Shown here: positions 12,880 through 22,882 of the stretch, piece after piece | How the letters are laid out: the number at the start of each line of letters is the position of its first letter | Position numbering within the stretch: position 1 is the stretch's first letter | DNA from: Glossina fuscipes | Taxonomy: Eukaryota; Arthropoda; Insecta; Diptera; Glossinidae | NCBI RefSeq assembly: GCF_014805625.2 | Contig: NW_023998414.1 | Location: 31,819,170-31,883,169, forward strand | Direction: 5' to 3' | Length of the DNA stretch: 64,000 nt | The notes under the pieces: generated by a model | What the model was told of the DNA's origin: nothing | Seen by the model: only the letters and a program-made list of their open reading frames with translations | The model's database searches: none | Made by a program: the position numbers and the translations under genes

Positions 12880-13420
12880 GTGATATAAGATAGACGTTAT
12901 CATTATACCGGTCGAATTGGAACCATTTTCTCAAATAATTTCCTAAATTAATGCAAAAATTTTGGATCAGATGAGGCAATTTCTTGAAGTCTCTCCTATA
13001 TAGCAGCAACTACAAAAAACTGAAGGAAGTCTAATTTTAAATATCTCATGGTAAAAATTAATCTATAATAATAATTTGGCATAAAAATTAACTGGACCAT
13101 ATTTAAATCACATGGGTCTTTTCTTTGCACCCCATTGCATATAACGGTTCTCAAGAATAGTAAGCTCTTCAGCAAAAAACAGGAATTTACAATACCGCAT
13201 AGTGAAAATTAGTCAATACTAGCAATTTCACATAAAAATTAACCGTAAAAAATTTTGACCACGCAGGTGTATATTTTAGATTCCATCATGAAAAATTGCC
13301 TTCCATGTGACAACAAAGTCTAATTTGTAGTTTTTTATGACGAAAACGAGCGAAAAATGAAAGTTTTAATTTAACTCTAGATTAACTTTGCTAAATTGGG
13401 ATAATACCAGTTGACGTTTT
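12880..13420 (+). repeat. Interspersed repeat family B, copy 2
   Basis: Contains 'agtctaattttaaatatctc', 'atggtaaaaattaatctata' and 'aatttggcataaaaattaac', with the related lines repeated inside the copy ('catagtgaaaattagtcaat', 'aatttcacataaaaattaac'). The copy near 58.9 kb has the same arrangement at roughly 70 percent by eye. No coding capacity seen. Confidence 0.5.
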
Positions 13421-14343
13421 GTATGCCCTCTCTAATGCGAGACCTTTTATGAAAACTATATCTTCATATGAAAATATTATGTGCACAATATTTTGTTTCG
13501 ATTATTTCTATGCATTGAGAATTATACACACAAATTCCTTTTTTTACTGTCGTTTATAAATTTTACAGTCCATTTTCACAATATCGGTTGAACAATAAAC
13601 TTCTATACTAGTTTTATTTATGTTGCTAGTCAGTCATCAAAAAGCAAAGTACATCGGAACAATTTTATGGCGACGAGATTTTCAATTCACAACAATCAGG
13701 ATTCTAACTTTAATTTAAACAGGCAGTTGAAGTCGGCGTGAACACTGTTTTAAAAAATATTGCCATCTAAGCACAAAATCTTGAATTGGTTGTAAAAAAA
13801 AAAAAAATTTTATATAAAAATACACTCTATACTGGAAAGAAAATAAAGATTTAATTTTATTTTAAAATGTCAAGAAATTTTATTTAAGAAGGTTGCGAAT
13901 AAATTTTTAAATTCTTGAGCAAGAATCCACATGAAAATTCAAGCTTTTTTAATTAGCAATTATTTTATAAGTCGGCGCTTATTCCAGCTCAGATAACTTC
14001 TTGTCCTTCTTTTTATTATTGACAGCGCTTGCCGTAAATGAAAGCATATCATCAAAACTAAATTAACAACAAATTTTTGGGGAAATTTAAAAGAAATAAT
14101 TAAAGCATTGTAGGAATAAAATTTTCAAAAATTGCTTATTTGAATATTTGCTTTGCTTGTTTATTTATTTTCTTCCTCTTCTTTTCACTTATTCGCGTTT
14201 CTATTGTTATTCACACACCAATGATATTACAAATACAGAGCTGTTTTTTGTCCGGCTAAAAAAGTTCATTTGACTTGATAGCAATTAACTGATATAAATT
14301 CACAAGACAACATTGTCGAAATAAATGGTCGAGTCGATTGCGC

Positions 14344-15924
14344 ATTCGACATCGACAACCATAAACCAGTTCCTAAGTTTGTTATTATCCACACTGTCTT
14401 CAGATTTATTGCTAGCTAAATATCTTATGGCAATATTTGTCTTTTTAGTTACGGATATGTAGCCTAAAGAACATATACCCATGCATTTACCCGAACTGAA
14501 GACAAGCCTGCTAACAGGATTATTAAAAGTTTACGACTGTCCCTAATAGAACAATTGCCTTTACTGTCTTTAGCTGTAATGATTAAAGATAACAAATCCA
14601 CCAGATGACCTACAGTCGTAAGTATTCAAAGTTCTGTGATTCTTTGTTGGTGCCGGATAAGCATGCAATGTATAGTTATAGTTGCCATGTCTGTCTCGCT
14701 TGCAGCTACTATAAATTCTTATTATTAAGATATTTAATTGTTTATTGGAAGAGTTGTTTCTCTATTCAGTTTTATTGTAATTCTAAATTTTATTTCATAA
14801 GAAAGAATAAGGAAAGTGATGTAAAATTGATGTGAAAGCAAATCTACCTTTTGATTGATTAGTTAAATAAAGAATTAAGAAAATGAGTTTAAAAGAAAAG
14901 CACAAAATAATGTAGAATATAAATTAAAACTTTGAATTATATAACATAAAAAGCATTTAAATTAGTATAAAATAAATATCAATTAGGTAAATAACTTCTA
15001 AATTTAAAATAAGTTGTCCTTGTTTTATTTTTCCACGTTTTTCGGGTTTTGTTTTATTTATTCGTATACGTACAAAACGATAAGACTTGCCAATTCCCAC
15101 AAAGACCTGTAAAAGTTGGCAAGCTTGATGTCTTGACGTTTTTTTAATAAACAACGTGGCACCACGGTTTCTCTTTGTGTATACCACTACGAACATAATT
15201 AATCGATCAATGCAATCACACTTCATTGTGACAAGTACTCCGATCCGATCCATTTTTAATAGCGTTTGTCTTTATACCAAAACATGTTGGTGTCGTAAAT
15301 TTCAATGTGGGCAGCATTTTACAACTGTCACAAAATTAATGATTGTGTTTCTTTGACAGAGTTTTTGTGATTTTCTCTCAAATTTGGTATTCGACTAACA
15401 GTAAAGCTCTCTAATATCAATTTTACGCTTATTCGATAAAATTGACATTTCCTACACTTTTTTTTCATATTCTCTCTGAATTTATCAAAATTTCCTCATG
15501 ATGTCGTTGCCATATGTCTTTTTATGATAAAAATGTTTAGTAACTTGTTCGAGAGCACAGAACAAATACGCATTCGAGCCAAGCATGCATTTGAACGGTG
15601 TCGTTTTATGAATTTATATGAATCGACGTGCTGTCGATTCGTATGACCTTTTCTAGTTGAGAGAAAAACAGCGCTGTGTTTTAGATGTCATTAATATGTG
15701 AATAGCAACTAAATGAAGACGAAGACAATAATTAAGCAAAGCAATAATCCAAATAAATTCCTTTTAATTTGCATATATATATATTTTAATTATATCCTAA
15801 TAACCCCTAAATTCTTCTTTTAATATTTCTCAAACATTTTTCAATTAATTTTTCACGAGGCACTTTCAGTTTATGGTAGTAAAAGAGCCAACAAGAGGTC
15901 GGTTTATGGATGTCGACGTCGAAT
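14344..15924. repeat. Inverted 24-bp repeat pair flanking a 1.5-kb segment
   Basis: The 24 bases at 15901-15924 on the plus strand match those at 14367-14344 on the minus strand at 22 of 24 positions (common core 'ggtttatgg' then 'tgtcga' and 'gtcgaat'). A related 'gttgtcgacagcgaatg' follows at 15964, and a hairpin with 8-bp arms (gaatcgac/gtcgattc) lies at 15620-15640. The pair could be ends of a small DNA transposon. No target duplication was identified. Confidence 0.45.
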
Positions 15925-16333
15925 AAACTCGACGCCAAGTTTGTCTTTAGGTTTAGGTTTACAGTTGTCGACAGCGAATGAAAGCCCCTTGGCGATAACG
16001 ACTGGCACAATCCAAAGCGACTAACTAACTCTATTAATAAGAAAAATTTCATAATATTGGAAAGACTTAAGTAATTATCTTTGATACTTTTCTCTTCTAA
16101 ATAATTATTGAATGAAATTTTCTCGCAGAATAAAAGAGTATTATGAAAAAAAAATTAAGAAACAAATTTTTGGAAAATATTGAAAAAAGAACTGAAAGAT
16201 TACTTACTAACTCTTTCAAGTAGTGCCAAGAAGTGTTCAGTCATAGCGTTTTAATTGTAATAAAAATAAAAGCAACTAATTTTTGATATGTAAGTAATCA
16301 TAGAATATTGTCCTTTCATTTTTCAAATTTAAA

Positions 16334-16855
16334 TTGTGCAGGTCGATCAATAAAATAAATGCTGCTCAAAAAGAGATCACGGTGAGGTTTATGGATCAGC
16401 ATAAGGATTTGGCAAAAAATGTGATTCCTAACAACTTTAAAGGAAAGCAACAAATGAATAAACTTTGGGAACAGCTGACACAAAAATTGAATGCGCGGGG
16501 TCCTCCTATTAAAGACGCCAGCCGTTGAAGAAAAGTTCGTGCATATATATATATATATTTATATCCAATATGTTATTTAAGCCAAGTTTTACGCAGGTTT
16601 TCAGTGATCAAAAGTACATTATTAAAAAAAAAATTGAGCTGCAACAAGGTATCGAAATTGCAAACCAGAGGCCGAGATGTCGTTAAAATCCCTTTAACCT
16701 TCGCGGAAAAGCAAATAATCGATGCGGCGGGATTGGAAATCTCCGCGACAGGAGCGGACAGGTGTAGTTTTTCAACCATTTCCTCGACAGGTTTAACGGG
16801 AGATATGACGGATAAAACGATCCATCCTCATGAAAGAGAAGGAATTCCAGACTAA
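16334..16855 (+). pseudogene. Myb/SANT-like DNA-binding domain gene of a Harbinger-type transposon, broken
   Basis: The reading NKINAAQKEITVRFMDQHKD, then AKNVIPNNFKGKQQMNKLWE, then LTQKLNARGPPIKDASR matches the Myb/SANT-like (Zeste-type, Myb_DNA-bind_5) domain of insect proteins. A TGA (16526-16528) falls where the family has a conserved Trp before RKV. An AT repeat (16540-16564) then interrupts it. The family's second part resumes in another frame: KKKLSCNKVSKLQT..., then LTFAEKQIIDAAGLEISATG. A late helix resembling the Lys-rich tail (IKHLELANRKKELIYL) follows after a further stop at about 16855. In PIF/Harbinger elements such a protein is the accessory partner of the transposase; a decayed host gene is the alternative. 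Confidence 0.7.
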
Positions 16856-16913
16856 TATGAAAATAAAACATCTTGAATTAGCTAATAGGAAAAAAGAACT
16901 AATTTATCTTAAC

Positions 16914-17300
16914 TCATTCAACTTTGCTTTTTTGGTTTCCAATTCTTTTTTCAATTGTTTTTAAATTGTTATCATCGTTTTCTACGTAAATTCTCTCTGG
17001 ATTGTTTTGAACAATGTCGTAAAAGGCACTATAAATTTTACATAAATGCTTTGCAAAACGGCATGTGTTCGCAAATTGTATTATTTTTATACACAAGAGT
17101 AACGGCCCTACTCTTCATTGCACAAAATTTTCTGTCCTTCCTTTAAAATGCCTATTGTCCTCTCTATTATTAAGCAAGGCTTGGAGTGTAGCTCATTAAA
17201 TGTCCGTTCGCGTGAATCGTTGTGGACGTTGCAACATAATTGTAAAGTGAAGGGAACAGCGACGGATAAGTGGCCTTCAAATTCTATTCTACCAGGCTAG
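16914..17300 (-). pseudogene. PIF/Harbinger transposase, C-terminal remnant
   Basis: The minus strand carries the conserved C-terminal block of Harbinger DDE transposases. One frame reads NDSRERTFNELHSKPCLIIE followed by RTIGILKEGQKILCNE, matching the family's 'IERTxGxLKxR(F/W)xxLC' signature. After a TAG (about 17107) and frameshift, the next frame gives KIIQFANTCRFAKHLCKIYS, equivalent to the 'KI(I)xACAxLHNIC' motif. The last frame ends at 16914, only about 60 bp from the convergent Myb/SANT-like remnant. The N-terminal half with the first catalytic acids was not found upstream, so the copy is probably deleted as well as frameshifted. Confidence 0.75.
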
Positions 17301-18227
17301 TAAATAAAACCATCTTTGCTCAACCTAAAGCCTTATTATATAGGGAATATGGGGTATCTTAGTAATTTCCTTTGGGATGTTTGGATGATTTTTGCCTGTA
17401 CTTCGTAATCTCTCTTGAAGTATTATCTATGAAGTATTATTATATATCAATTGTCATAAAACCAAAAACATTTTTCAATTTCTTCTGCCTGTAAATGCTT
17501 CGTTTTCCGCAAGCGTTTCACTTCAATCCAGAGAACTTATCTCTTCTTCTTTTTAGTGTTTAAACCGGTTAAAAATGTTGGTAATCTATTTACTTTGAAT
17601 TTTGCTGTTACTTCTGATCGATGTTCTTCTCTATAATATAATAATTTAATCCTTTAATCTTAAAAAAAGTATCCCTTAATTCGGCTGAATCTATATTGCA
17701 GCGAGAAAAAGAATAAATAAATTACTAATGCAATCTTCATTTTCTTCATCAATTCTTCTATTATATTTTTTGGTTTCGTTTCATAAGAGAAGAGAGTTCT
17801 TTATCATTACGAATCCTTACTAAGTCGTACACAATTTCTCATATCGCATATTTCTCATATGGCATATTTTGTCTCGCGAATAGATCGCGCGAGTTAAGGA
17901 TGCTAAGATGAGAAAAATGATATCTGGAGCGGATTTGATTGCAAAGTTTATCTAATCAATTCCCGATTAGAGTAGGATCAGAAAACAACAACATTATCCG
18001 CATATCATTCATCAAGCAGTCATTACGGTATGTGGTAAATCAATTATCGAACTTAATAGAGAACGTTATGGAATACATTCGAAGGGTTTTCTATATATGT
18101 TAATGTCGTTGTTGTTAATTAGGATGTGTTTACAATGAGTGAGTTCGTAAAGCCGACTATAGAATCTGGTTGGTAATCCTAGTGAAAGCAGAAGGGATCT
18201 TAGAATATAGTTTTTGACTGATATATT
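17301..18227. other. Non-coding DNA downstream of the Harbinger relic
   Basis: The missing N-terminal part of the Harbinger transposase would be expected here on the minus strand, but I could not recognise its catalytic blocks. Otherwise nothing seen. Confidence 0.45.
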
Positions 18228-18690
18228 TTAAGAAAAACGATGTGACGTGAGGGGTGATGGTATTGTTACGAACGAATTCGAAGAATCTGAAGACGAATTA
18301 AATGTCTGCTCAGAATGTTTTGAAATTCTAGATGACACTTTAGGCGGCACTCTTTCAAAAAGTTGCTAAAGAGCGGAAACTAAGGCAATGCCTCTCCAGG
18401 AGACGATATATAATACCACGCAAATCTTCCTCTTTATAGAGATAATTTCAAAATTGCAATAACTTAATGGTATGTAGTTCGTGTTGAGGATCTTGTTGTA
18501 TTCTACGAGAAGGATGGGCCTGTCGAGATCGAATAACGACCAGCAAAAGTTGATGGAATACTCTCTGGAAATAGTTGCAAAATTCATTAAAAAGTCTTTG
18601 TTTAAGTATGCCATTCTACTGGGAGTTTCTGCAGTGGAACAGAATATCAATAACAGCCGCCGGAGAAATTTTGTGAAATCTTCTACATAA
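18228..18690 (+). other. Coding-like fragments of unknown origin
   Basis: Two plus-strand stretches look more like protein than their surroundings. At about 18228-18369 the reading is acidic with paired Cys (NEFEESEDELNVCSECFEIL, then DDTLGGTLSKSC). At 18475-18690 an open frame reads GLSRSNNDQQKLMEYSLEIV, then AKFIKKSLFKYAILLGVSAV. They are in different frames and no clean splice junction joins them. The opposite strand of the second part is also open for 133 codons (18767-18366), so strand is uncertain. This could be a decayed gene or an unrecognised transposon. No family identified. Confidence 0.25.
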
Positions 18691-19119
18691 AGTAATAAAA
18701 TACATATCAAGGCTTCGAGTTCACTACGTTTGAAATTGACAGGAGAAAAAATGGCGAAGCCAATCAATCAATAATTCAGATATGCATTTGCGTTGGTTCC
18801 GAGCTTTCTACAGTTTCACATGAACGTTAAAATTTAGTGATGGTGAATTTGGACAGGATTGTAGAATTGGTAAATAGTATTTAAATTCTTTGTTAACACT
18901 GAACATGTGTAATAATCATCTTTGCAAGGTATATAACGTATTTCAGTAACAGAAAAATAATGCAAGTACTTAATATCACGTATCCTTTAGAATTATTACT
19001 AAGACGAGAATGTTGGAATGCTAATCGTTATGTAAACTCCTGTCATTTTTTCTGACTTTTACATGCTCAAAAAAAAAAAAGAAAAAAAAAAACGAAGCCT
19101 ATTAGCTGAATACGTCGCT

Positions 19120-19125
19120 TTTATT
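19120..19125 (-). terminator. Candidate Ola1 poly(A) signal AATAAA
   Basis: The minus strand has AATAAA about 170 nt after the Ola1 stop codon, followed some 35 nt later by a long T-rich run (minus strand). This is a reasonable 3' UTR length for a fly housekeeping gene. Other weaker signals could be used instead. Confidence 0.45.
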
Positions 19126-19295
19126 ATCGCAATCCATTCTTCTTTAAAATATCGTATTGTTTGGTACGCTTAATAAGAGATAATGTGTACTATAATGCAC
19201 CAAATATGTTAAGCACGATTACGATGATAAAAACTTTGTGAATAAAAAATCATGTTAATGTAGAACATGGCAAATAGAATGATTATAAGGTGATA

Positions 19296-21853
19296 TCATT
19301 TCTTCTTCGCATCTTTCAAGCCGGCACCAGCGTTAAATTTAAAAAATATTATATCACCGTCTTCAACCACATAGTTGCGTCCTTGTTGCCGATATTTGCC
19401 AGCCGCTTTACAATTAGCTTCACTACCTTCTTCTTTAAAGTCCTTATAATGCATTACTTCAGCCATAATGAAACCCTTTTCAAAATCAGTATGTATTCGA
19501 CCAGCGGCTTGTGGTGCCTTAGTTCCTCTCTATATAGTGTAATCAAGCAAAAATATTTACATTTTGTTTCACTTTTTTTATTCTTACGAAAATCCCTTCA
19601 TGTACCTGTATGGTCCAAGCTTTTACTTCGTCAGCACCTGCAGTGAAAAAATATTCCAATTGCAAAGCCTTGTAACCAGTTACAATTATTTTATCCAATT
19701 GGCTTTTGCATTTAACTTCATCTTCGTATTCTTTGCGTTCTAAATCGTCTTTTTCAGCCAAAATTTGTTCAAACGCTCCCGAAAATGGTATAATAGTCGC
19801 GCCGAGATCATTCTTATCCACCCATTCTTTTATCTTAATCAACCATTTGTTCTTTTTGCGTATAAAATCTTTATCGGATAAATTAACTAGATAAATGCAA
19901 GGCTTCGAAGTCAAAAACAAATACTTATTCAAGAATTCAATCTATTAAAAAAAAAAAAATAAAAAATAAAAGTTATCAATCACTATCTATGTCTAATAGG
20001 TTGTTAGCATGATTTTTTGTATCCACCACAAACGGATAAAGATATACTCGTATTATTGCATCTATATATATATAGCTTTGTCGTGATAAATTAATGAATG
20101 AAAATAAGATTTCATATCAATTTAGATATGTCCTCTTGCTAGATTGCAAAATACCGAACGAAAGGTAAAACTACGTAAATCGATTAGCGATTAACCTATG
20201 GTCATACATGTAATTTTCAAAAAACTGCGGCGGCGGATAACTAATTACCGCTTTAATACTCACATCATGAGCATTCCAGTCGGCAAAACGTATGTGTTTC
20301 TTCTCATCCACAAGCACACCTTTTATCTTCAATAATGTGTCATATTCGGGTTTGAGTTTTTTGTCACCACCTCTGGCTACGACTTTTTCCAGTTTCTCTA
20401 GATTTTGCATTAGCTTCTCTTCATCTTTTAAACGCAACTCTTCCGCTATAATGTCCAAGTCACGTATTGGATCTACTTCACCCTCAACATGCGTAACATC
20501 GGGATCATCAAAAGCTCGACACAAATGAAATATGGCATCGCAGGCGCTAATATGCGAAAGAAATGCGTTACCCAAACCTTGACCCTCGGCAGCACCTTTG
20601 ACCAAACCAGCAATATCTACCACATTCAGATAGGCTGGAACTTTGCTAAACGTACAAAGTAATTAAATAATAAAAATTTCTCCTAATTTAGTTTACCTGA
20701 GCGGTTTATGATATTCGCACAAAAAATCGTATCTAGCATCCGGTACAGGAACTCTACGTAAAGGCGAGAAAGAGATAGATGAGGTTAATGTAAAGTATAA
20801 TAGTAACTTATAGAAATCTTATTGTCTTAGTTATCCAGTTATGTGAAAATATTCTTTTAAATTTAGTAAAAGATAACAGTATTAGTTTGCTTGATTTCTA
20901 CTTAAGATCTCAATAACATTTTTCACTATCATTAAAGCACCTGTATAAACTAAATTGAAAATCTTTAAACTACGTTCAAAAATATATGCTTTTTTTTGTT
21001 GTTGTTGTTGTTGTCTTCTTTTCATCGAAAACACTAAAAAATCATTGCAATTTTCTATAATTTTGTGCAATCACAAAGCATTAAATTGCCTCTGGTCATG
21101 GCAGCCATTCCTACGAATAAAAACGTTATACAGGAAAACATAAGACATACAAACAAGAAATGGCAAGAAACTGGCTCTCTCTCTGTACGGACTCTTTAAT
21201 GGAGGTTGGATACACATGTATACATTATAAATAACCGAATATGTACAAAGCAAATGATTGCAGCATTGGCTATCCTGGCAGCACATGCTTTTTATAAGGT
21301 CCACGCAAGATGAAGTCGATCAATTTCGTTTTAAATAATGGTTACCTACATAATTTGCATACATTTAAATATACTAAGACGAGGTTCAATGCATTGCATT
21401 ACATTCAGACTGTTTACTGACTTTGTATAAAAAACACTAAGACATAACCACGCCTTGTTACAGTGGCCAACGGCAGCTTATTAAATTGCATTTGCCAAAG
21501 CAATTTTTCGTTTAGCCAACAGGCAGCAAACGAACAAAAAAATACGCTAAATAATTTACTCTAAATTACTATTATTTAGGAAAAGGAGATAAAAAGTTCA
21601 CAAAAAGATGAATTAAAGCTGTGGATATTTCAGCAAACATTGGTTTTTGTTATAATAAATTGGAATACTTATTTTCATTGGGATCAATAGTGCAGAACGG
21701 AAAATTCTCAGCCGGTGCTGCACTCTTTGTTAATACATTGAAGAAAGTCGATTTACCCACATTTGGAACCCCAACGATACCAATACGTAAATTAGTACCG
21801 ATACGACCAATCAATGGTTTACGTTCCGGTTCTTCATGTTTTTTCGGCGGCAT
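19296..21853 (-). CDS. Ola1: Obg-like ATPase 1, complete, five coding exons
   Basis: This encodes a cytosolic P-loop ATPase of the YchF/Ola1 subfamily of TRAFAC (Obg-type) NTPases, a ribosome-associated protein linked to translation and stress responses (family knowledge). Coding exons in transcription order are 21853-21669, 20753-20697, 20645-20264, 19941-19606 and 19529-19296. All junctions are GT-AG and phases match, giving 397 residues against about 396 for animal orthologues. The start [10 protein letters not shown] has A at -3. G1 is GVPNVGKST at residues 28-36, G3 is DIAG at 91-94, and the G4 position is NLSD at 228-231 instead of the GTPase NKxD, the hallmark of this ATP-using subfamily. 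The C-terminal exons carry the TGS domain ([20 protein letters not shown], then [20 protein letters not shown]) and a lysine tail. Introns are 915, 51, 322 and 76 nt. There are no breaks, so it is very likely functional. Confidence 0.97.
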
Positions 21854-21882
21854 CGTGTTCGCTGGCTTTGCACAAAAATTCC
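21854..21882 (-). other. Ola1: 5' UTR part of the Ola1 start exon
   Basis: Upstream of the Ola1 ATG the minus strand reads ttttctatgcag followed by GGAATTTTTGTG, a good 3' splice acceptor. This implies at least one upstream non-coding exon and an intron in the 5' UTR. The non-coding first exon probably lies near 22.2 kb, but I cannot fix its donor site. Confidence 0.6.
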
Positions 21883-22241
21883 CTGCATAGAAAAGATCAA
21901 AGTGAATACATCAAAACTATTTTTGGCGTTCGCAATTTTCCTTTCACACACAAACATAGATCCAGTCAAAATACACACGTTGACTTTTTCATCTTCAAAC
22001 ATAACCTCTAAATATTACGAAGTTTAAGCAAAAAAAAACTGCGTTTTTATGTTTAACTTGCCTTTAGCAATTTATACTTGATCTTAACACTTAACAATGG
22101 ATAGAAGTTACTTTAAATATATAAAAATCTTTTATTATTTATACTTTTTTATCGAAATACCCGGCTACAGATTGCCTAAATTTGTTTGGTGTTCATAGCA
22201 AAGAAGAAAGAAAGAGACAGAGCGAGAGACGAGTCATTCAC

Positions 22242-22251
22242 AACAGCTGTT
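22242..22251. promoter_or_regulatory. Palindromic E-box AACAGCTGTT near the probable Ola1 promoter
   Basis: The perfect palindrome AACAGCTGTT lies about 390 bp upstream of the Ola1 ATG, next to a purine-rich stretch (22200-22232). A CAGCTG E-box is one of the known fly core-promoter motifs (Ohler motif 5), common at housekeeping genes. Its position fits a first non-coding Ola1 exon downstream on the minus strand. Assigning it as the promoter is inference. Confidence 0.4.
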
Positions 22252-22849
22252 TATAGTGTTTGTCAGCGATAAACAAATATTAAGTGTTGTTAAGCGCGTC
22301 GTAATTTTTGGTGGTATAACTCTGTATACTTGGGTGTCTATTAAAAACGAATTTTTTAAAATCATGCACTTAGGACGAAAAAAAAAAATGGAAATTAATC
22401 AAATCGTTAATGAGTAAGATGTATCGTTTACCATGCACCTAAGACAAGTTTCTTCTTTTTTAATTGAAACTTAACAGAAATGTAAAACAAAAAATTAAAA
22501 CCTTTTTGGCTAAGCTTTGGAAAATTATCATGCAAAGCATTTAAGCTTACGAAAGATGATATTCGATTTTCACAACAATTCACATTTTCTCGAAAGTTCT
22601 TCAAAATAGATTAAGACTAGATGAAAAGCATTAAAAATATATATATACCTTAAATGTTTCATACAGATATAGAAGCATGTTATGGCGTCTTAATAATACA
22701 TTTATTAATTTTTAAGCAATTAACTGAACGTAAAACCTCTAATTATCAGCACAATACCGTGCAAACAGCATAAAGAACAATTTATGCGATTTTTATTTTA
22801 ATTAATTCTGACAGAAATCAAAGAAAACTAAAAGCCCCAGAATTCAAAG

Positions 22850-22882
<33 letters not shown>

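Larger units (their letters stand above)
16334..17300. mobile_element. PIF/Harbinger DNA transposon relic (two convergent genes)
   Basis: The convergent pair, Myb/SANT-like protein on plus and transposase C-terminus on minus, is the classic two-gene make-up of PIF/Harbinger elements, whose DDE transposase works with a Myb-like DNA-binding partner. Both genes carry stops and frameshifts. I could not define terminal inverted repeats or the expected 3-bp target duplication, so these limits mark only the recognisable coding part. Confidence 0.7.

Noticed and set aside
15807..16052. An 81-codon minus frame next to the Harbinger relic
   Set aside because: It covers the inverted-repeat cluster and has no similarity I recognise to transposase.
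18366..18767. A 133-codon minus-strand frame
   Set aside because: Not called as a gene because the opposite strand is equally coding-like and neither is recognised; kept as an unexplained fragment.
19706..20528. Plus-strand frames opposite the Ola1 exons
   Set aside because: They are antisense shadows of the Ola1 exons.
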